A stretch of DNA of 64,000 nt from assembly GCF_900172335.1 (NCBI RefSeq), contig NZ_FWFX01000005.1, forward strand, positions 62,001 to 126,000, written 5' to 3'. Position 1 is the stretch's first letter. Each line of letters begins with the position of its first letter. This stretch comes from Roseovarius albus. Lineage in GTDB: Bacteria > Pseudomonadota > Alphaproteobacteria > Rhodobacterales > Rhodobacteraceae. Made by a program: the position numbers and the translations under genes. Below are positions 61,724 to 64,000 of this stretch, in pieces. A model generated the notes under the pieces. It had not been told where the DNA came from. It made no database searches and worked only from the letters and a program-made list of their open reading frames with translations.

Positions 61724-62309
61724 TGCTCAATTTGCCCCGTATGTCGCTGACAATCTGCTGTACCTGCATTTTGGCATGCTCCAGCGTTGTCGTTTCAACA
61801 ATATAGTCTGCGCGTTTGCGTTTTTCAGCATCCGGCATTTGTTTACCAAGAATAATCTGAAAGTGCGCTTCTGTCATTCCGGGTCGAGCCAGCACGCGCT
61901 GTTTTTGCACATCAGCAGGAGCTGTGACGCAGACCACCGCATCGAATTCATTCTGGCTATTGGTTTCAAACAGTAATGGAACATCAAAAATCACGATATC
62001 ACGGTCTGACACTTCGATAAATTCCAACCGATCCGCGCGTACCAACGGATGAACAATCTCTTCGATTTGCTTCAGCGCTGTTTCATCAGATGAAATGATC
62101 TGCTTCAGTTTTGCACGAGAGACAGCATTGTCTTCAATCGCTTCTGGGAAAACCTTCCGTATTCCCTCAACCGCCAGCCCGCCTGTTGAATATAACCGAT
62201 GAACCGCAGCGTCGGCATCCCAGGTATCGCACCCTTCGTCCGCGAATAATTGGGCTGTGGTTGATTTGCCCATGCCGATAGATCCGGTCAGGCCCAGACG
62301 GAACGTCAT
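61716..62309 (-). CDS. coaE: Dephospho-CoA kinase
   Basis: Last step of coenzyme A synthesis. 197 residues. P-loop GLTGSIGMGKST (6-17), the acceptor-binding DADAAVHRLY motif, and the LID region QKQRVLARPG. It overlaps aroE by 4 bases and dnaQ by 8, in the conserved maf-aroE-coaE-dnaQ string. Confidence 0.95.
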   Translation of the reverse strand: MTFRLGLTGSIGMGKSTTAQLFADEGCDTWDADAAVHRLYSTGGLAVEGIRKVFPEAIEDNAVSRAKLKQIISSDETALKQIEEIVHPLVRADRLEFIEVSDRDIVIFDVPLLFETNSQNEFDAVVCVTAPADVQKQRVLARPGMTEAHFQIILGKQMPDAEKRKRADYIVETTTLEHAKMQVQQIVSDIRGKLSNA

Positions 62310-63139
62310 GCCAGGGCTGCCTGACGGGTTGCCTCATCCACAGCGGGTCGCGTACCAAACCACCGCTCAAACCCTGGCACAGCTTGATGCAGCAACATTC
62401 CCAATCCATCGACTGTTATGCACCCAGCCTCTTCCGCCTTTGCCAAAAGCTCCGTTTTCAGGGGAGCATAAACAATATCTGTTACGAGCGTAGAGGTCTG
62501 CAAGCCTTTCAACGACAACGTCAAAGGGGCTTTGCCTGTCATTCCCAATGCCGTGGTGTTCACCAATGTTGCGGCATCTGAAACAGTGGTATCTGCGGTA
62601 TCCCACGCAACGGATTTGAGGCGCGGTCCAAATTCCTGACAAAGTGTTTCCGCACGCTCTGCAGTCCGGTTTGACAACAAAATTTCAGGCACACCAGCAT
62701 CCAACAAAGCAACAATAATGGCCCGAGCAGCACCACCAGCTCCAAGAACGAGAGCCGGACCTGCGCTTGGATTCCACTTTGGCGCTGACTGGCGAAGATT
62801 TTGCACAAATCCGTAGCCATCCGTATTATCGGCATGGATTTTACCATCGCCGCCAAACACAAGCGTATTGGCAGCGCCAATCTTTGCCGCGTGATCCGAG
62901 ACAACATCGGCAATTTCCAACGCCTGCTCTTTATGCGGGATCGTCACATTCGCGCCAACATATCCAAGCTTGGGCATAGTCCGCAGTGCATCGCTTAGAT
63001 CTTCAGGTTTAACGTGAAGCGGAACATAGTGGCCCTTCAATCCAAGGGTTTTTAACCAATGCCCATGTATCTGAGGAGATTTTGAGTGAGCAATCGGACA
63101 GCCGATCACACCTGCCAGTGGAATTTTGCTCTCTTTCAT
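62306..63139 (-). CDS. aroE: Shikimate dehydrogenase
   Basis: Reduces 3-dehydroshikimate with NADPH in aromatic amino acid synthesis. 277 residues. GCPIAHSKSP at the substrate end, catalytic lysine in NVTIPHKEQAL, Asp in NTDGYGF, NADP fold GAGGAARAI, and a C-terminal GLGMLLHQA. Overlaps both maf and coaE by 4 bases. Confidence 0.95.
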   Translation of the reverse strand: MKESKIPLAGVIGCPIAHSKSPQIHGHWLKTLGLKGHYVPLHVKPEDLSDALRTMPKLGYVGANVTIPHKEQALEIADVVSDHAAKIGAANTLVFGGDGKIHADNTDGYGFVQNLRQSAPKWNPSAGPALVLGAGGAARAIIVALLDAGVPEILLSNRTAERAETLCQEFGPRLKSVAWDTADTTVSDAATLVNTTALGMTGKAPLTLSLKGLQTSTLVTDIVYAPLKTELLAKAEEAGCITVDGLGMLLHQAVPGFERWFGTRPAVDEATRQAALA

Positions 63140-63735
63140 ATGTCCAGATCTCCGCGATCAATCAGATAGGTCATGATCTCCAATAGAGGTAAACCCAGGA
63201 CATGGAAATAATCACCTTCGATTTGCGCGAACAATCGACTACCTTCTTCCTCGAGCTTGTAGCCCCCCACACAATACTGCGCGCTTTTCCAATTTCGCTC
63301 GACGTATTGGTCAATATATCGATCAGAAAGAGTGCGCATGGTGAGTTTTACAGAGCCAACATGACGCCATTTCGGTTCCGTATTTTCATAGATCACGACC
63401 GCCGACAAAAGCTCATGAGGCTTTCCTCTCAGCACCTTCAACTGCTCTTTCATTTCGTTTTTGTTGTCTGGTTTGGAAAATAGTTGATTTTCAAAACAGA
63501 GCACCTGATCACATCCCAAGACCAATGAGCCGGGATACTTCGAACTGATCTTCCGGGCTTTATGTTCCGCCAAAGCATCGGCAATGTCGCGTGGCGTTGC
63601 ACCGTCGCTCAACAGCGATCTCTTTATTGTAGCTTCATCAACGCGGGCAAGGATCACATCGAATGCGATGCCCGCATTTTTCAGCAGTGATTGCCGTATC
63701 TGCGATGAAGACGCCAGAATTATACTTGGGGACAT
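63136..63735 (-). CDS. maf: Maf/septum-formation nucleotide pyrophosphatase
   Basis: House-cleaning NTP pyrophosphatase of the Maf/HAM1-like fold. 199 residues. ILASSSQIRQSLLKNAG (the Maf-loop in its alphaproteobacterial form), VLGCDQVL with the catalytic Asp, and SVKLTMRTLSDRYID. The ATG is at 63735; a DnaA-box-like TGTGGATAC overlaps this start. First gene of the maf-aroE-coaE-dnaQ unit. Confidence 0.93.
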   Translation of the reverse strand: MSPSIILASSSQIRQSLLKNAGIAFDVILARVDEATIKRSLLSDGATPRDIADALAEHKARKISSKYPGSLVLGCDQVLCFENQLFSKPDNKNEMKEQLKVLRGKPHELLSAVVIYENTEPKWRHVGSVKLTMRTLSDRYIDQYVERNWKSAQYCVGGYKLEEEGSRLFAQIEGDYFHVLGLPLLEIMTYLIDRGDLDI

Positions 63736-64000
63736 GTGGATACCTGTTGAATAATTTCTGGATCAGTATTGATAAATTTATCGGTTTTCCAACGGCAAGC
63801 GGATTTCATGGAAAACTTGATAAGCTGTTAAAATGTTCAGCCAGTTTTTACGTGTGTGGAAAAGGATATTTTAGGGCTTATAGTAAGACAGCGGAAGTGG
63901 AATTCGACGATGCTTATCCCCGGATTCTCTGCAGTAAGATAAAATTTAATATTTTGGAAAATATACATTATTTTCATTTACCCTTCGATTCCTCCCTCAA
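63735..64000. other. AT-rich non-coding region, possible edge of the replication origin
   Basis: No gene on either strand. DnaA-box-like motifs: TGTGGATAC (63735-63743) and TGTGGAAAA (63855-63863), each one base from the TTATCCACA consensus on the minus strand, and a weaker TTATCCCCG (63914-63922). The 40 bases 63941-63980 contain only four G/C, like a DNA-unwinding element. In Caulobacter-type genomes oriC lies next to the maf-aroE-coaE-dnaQ block. The region is cut by the window end. Confidence 0.45.

Overview
The window is chromosomal DNA of an alphaproteobacterium, almost certainly order Rhodobacterales (Roseobacter group). The evidence is gene content and synteny: a RegB/RegA/SenC redox module, the DUF4170-WaaA-LpxK block, a DivL-TsaE-AmgK-MurU-AddB-AddA-TrxA block in the order I recall from Caulobacter-type genomes, AddAB rather than RecBCD, and the Maf-AroE-CoaE-DnaQ / SecB-FxsA-Tim44-MltA-Smr block that usually lies close to the replication origin. 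Genes are densely packed with many 1-4 base stop/start overlaps. No tRNA, rRNA, CRISPR array, insertion sequence or prophage was seen, and no gene-free gap exceeds 300 bases.

Layout. 1-5.8 kb: end of a COG0701 permease, then kpsT-kpsE-kdsA-phosphohexomutase, a small polysaccharide export/Kdo supply operon without its KpsM permease. 5.8-10.8 kb: RNA pyrophosphohydrolase with a secreted Cys-rich protein and an M3 oligopeptidase, a trans-sulfuration-type PLP enzyme, and a class I amidotransferase. 10.9-15.8 kb: lipid A/Kdo genes (DUF4170, an aberrant WaaA homologue, LpxK), DsbA, a DciA-like protein and MutY. 15.8-26.3 kb, the most accessory part: AlkB-type hydroxylase, a polytopic membrane protein with an unclear start, an orphan ABC-type binding protein, a complete TRAP transporter, and a 998-residue fusion of kinase, M23 peptidase-like domain and class III aminotransferase/phospholyase. 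26.3-35.6 kb: DegP-DUF2065-HflC-HflK envelope quality control, glutathione reductase, RpiA, SdaA, an EamA transporter and thiamine pyrophosphokinase.

35.7-45.7 kb: an unrecognised protein with a long acidic linker, FkbM methyltransferase, HD hydrolase, GNAT, RegA and SenC opposed to RegB, then a PAS protein in the DivL position without kinase domains and preceded by a full CtrA box, TsaE and the AmgK/MurU sugar-recycling pair. 45.7-56.3 kb: AddB, AddA, thioredoxin, then hslV and hslU separated by an AT-richer MFS gene and a Tat-exported DM13 protein. 56.4-63.7 kb: another MFS protein, Smr, MltA, Tim44-like, FxsA, SecB, DnaQ, CoaE, AroE, Maf. The last 265 bases are AT-rich, non-coding and carry DnaA-box-like motifs, so the window may end at the edge of oriC.

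Points most worth checking: the kinase-M23-phospholyase fusion beside the TRAP operon; the WaaA homologue lacking the catalytic glutamate; the kinase-less DivL-position gene under a CtrA box; the insertion splitting hslVU; the possible origin at the right edge; and a secB terminator lying inside the dnaQ coding region.
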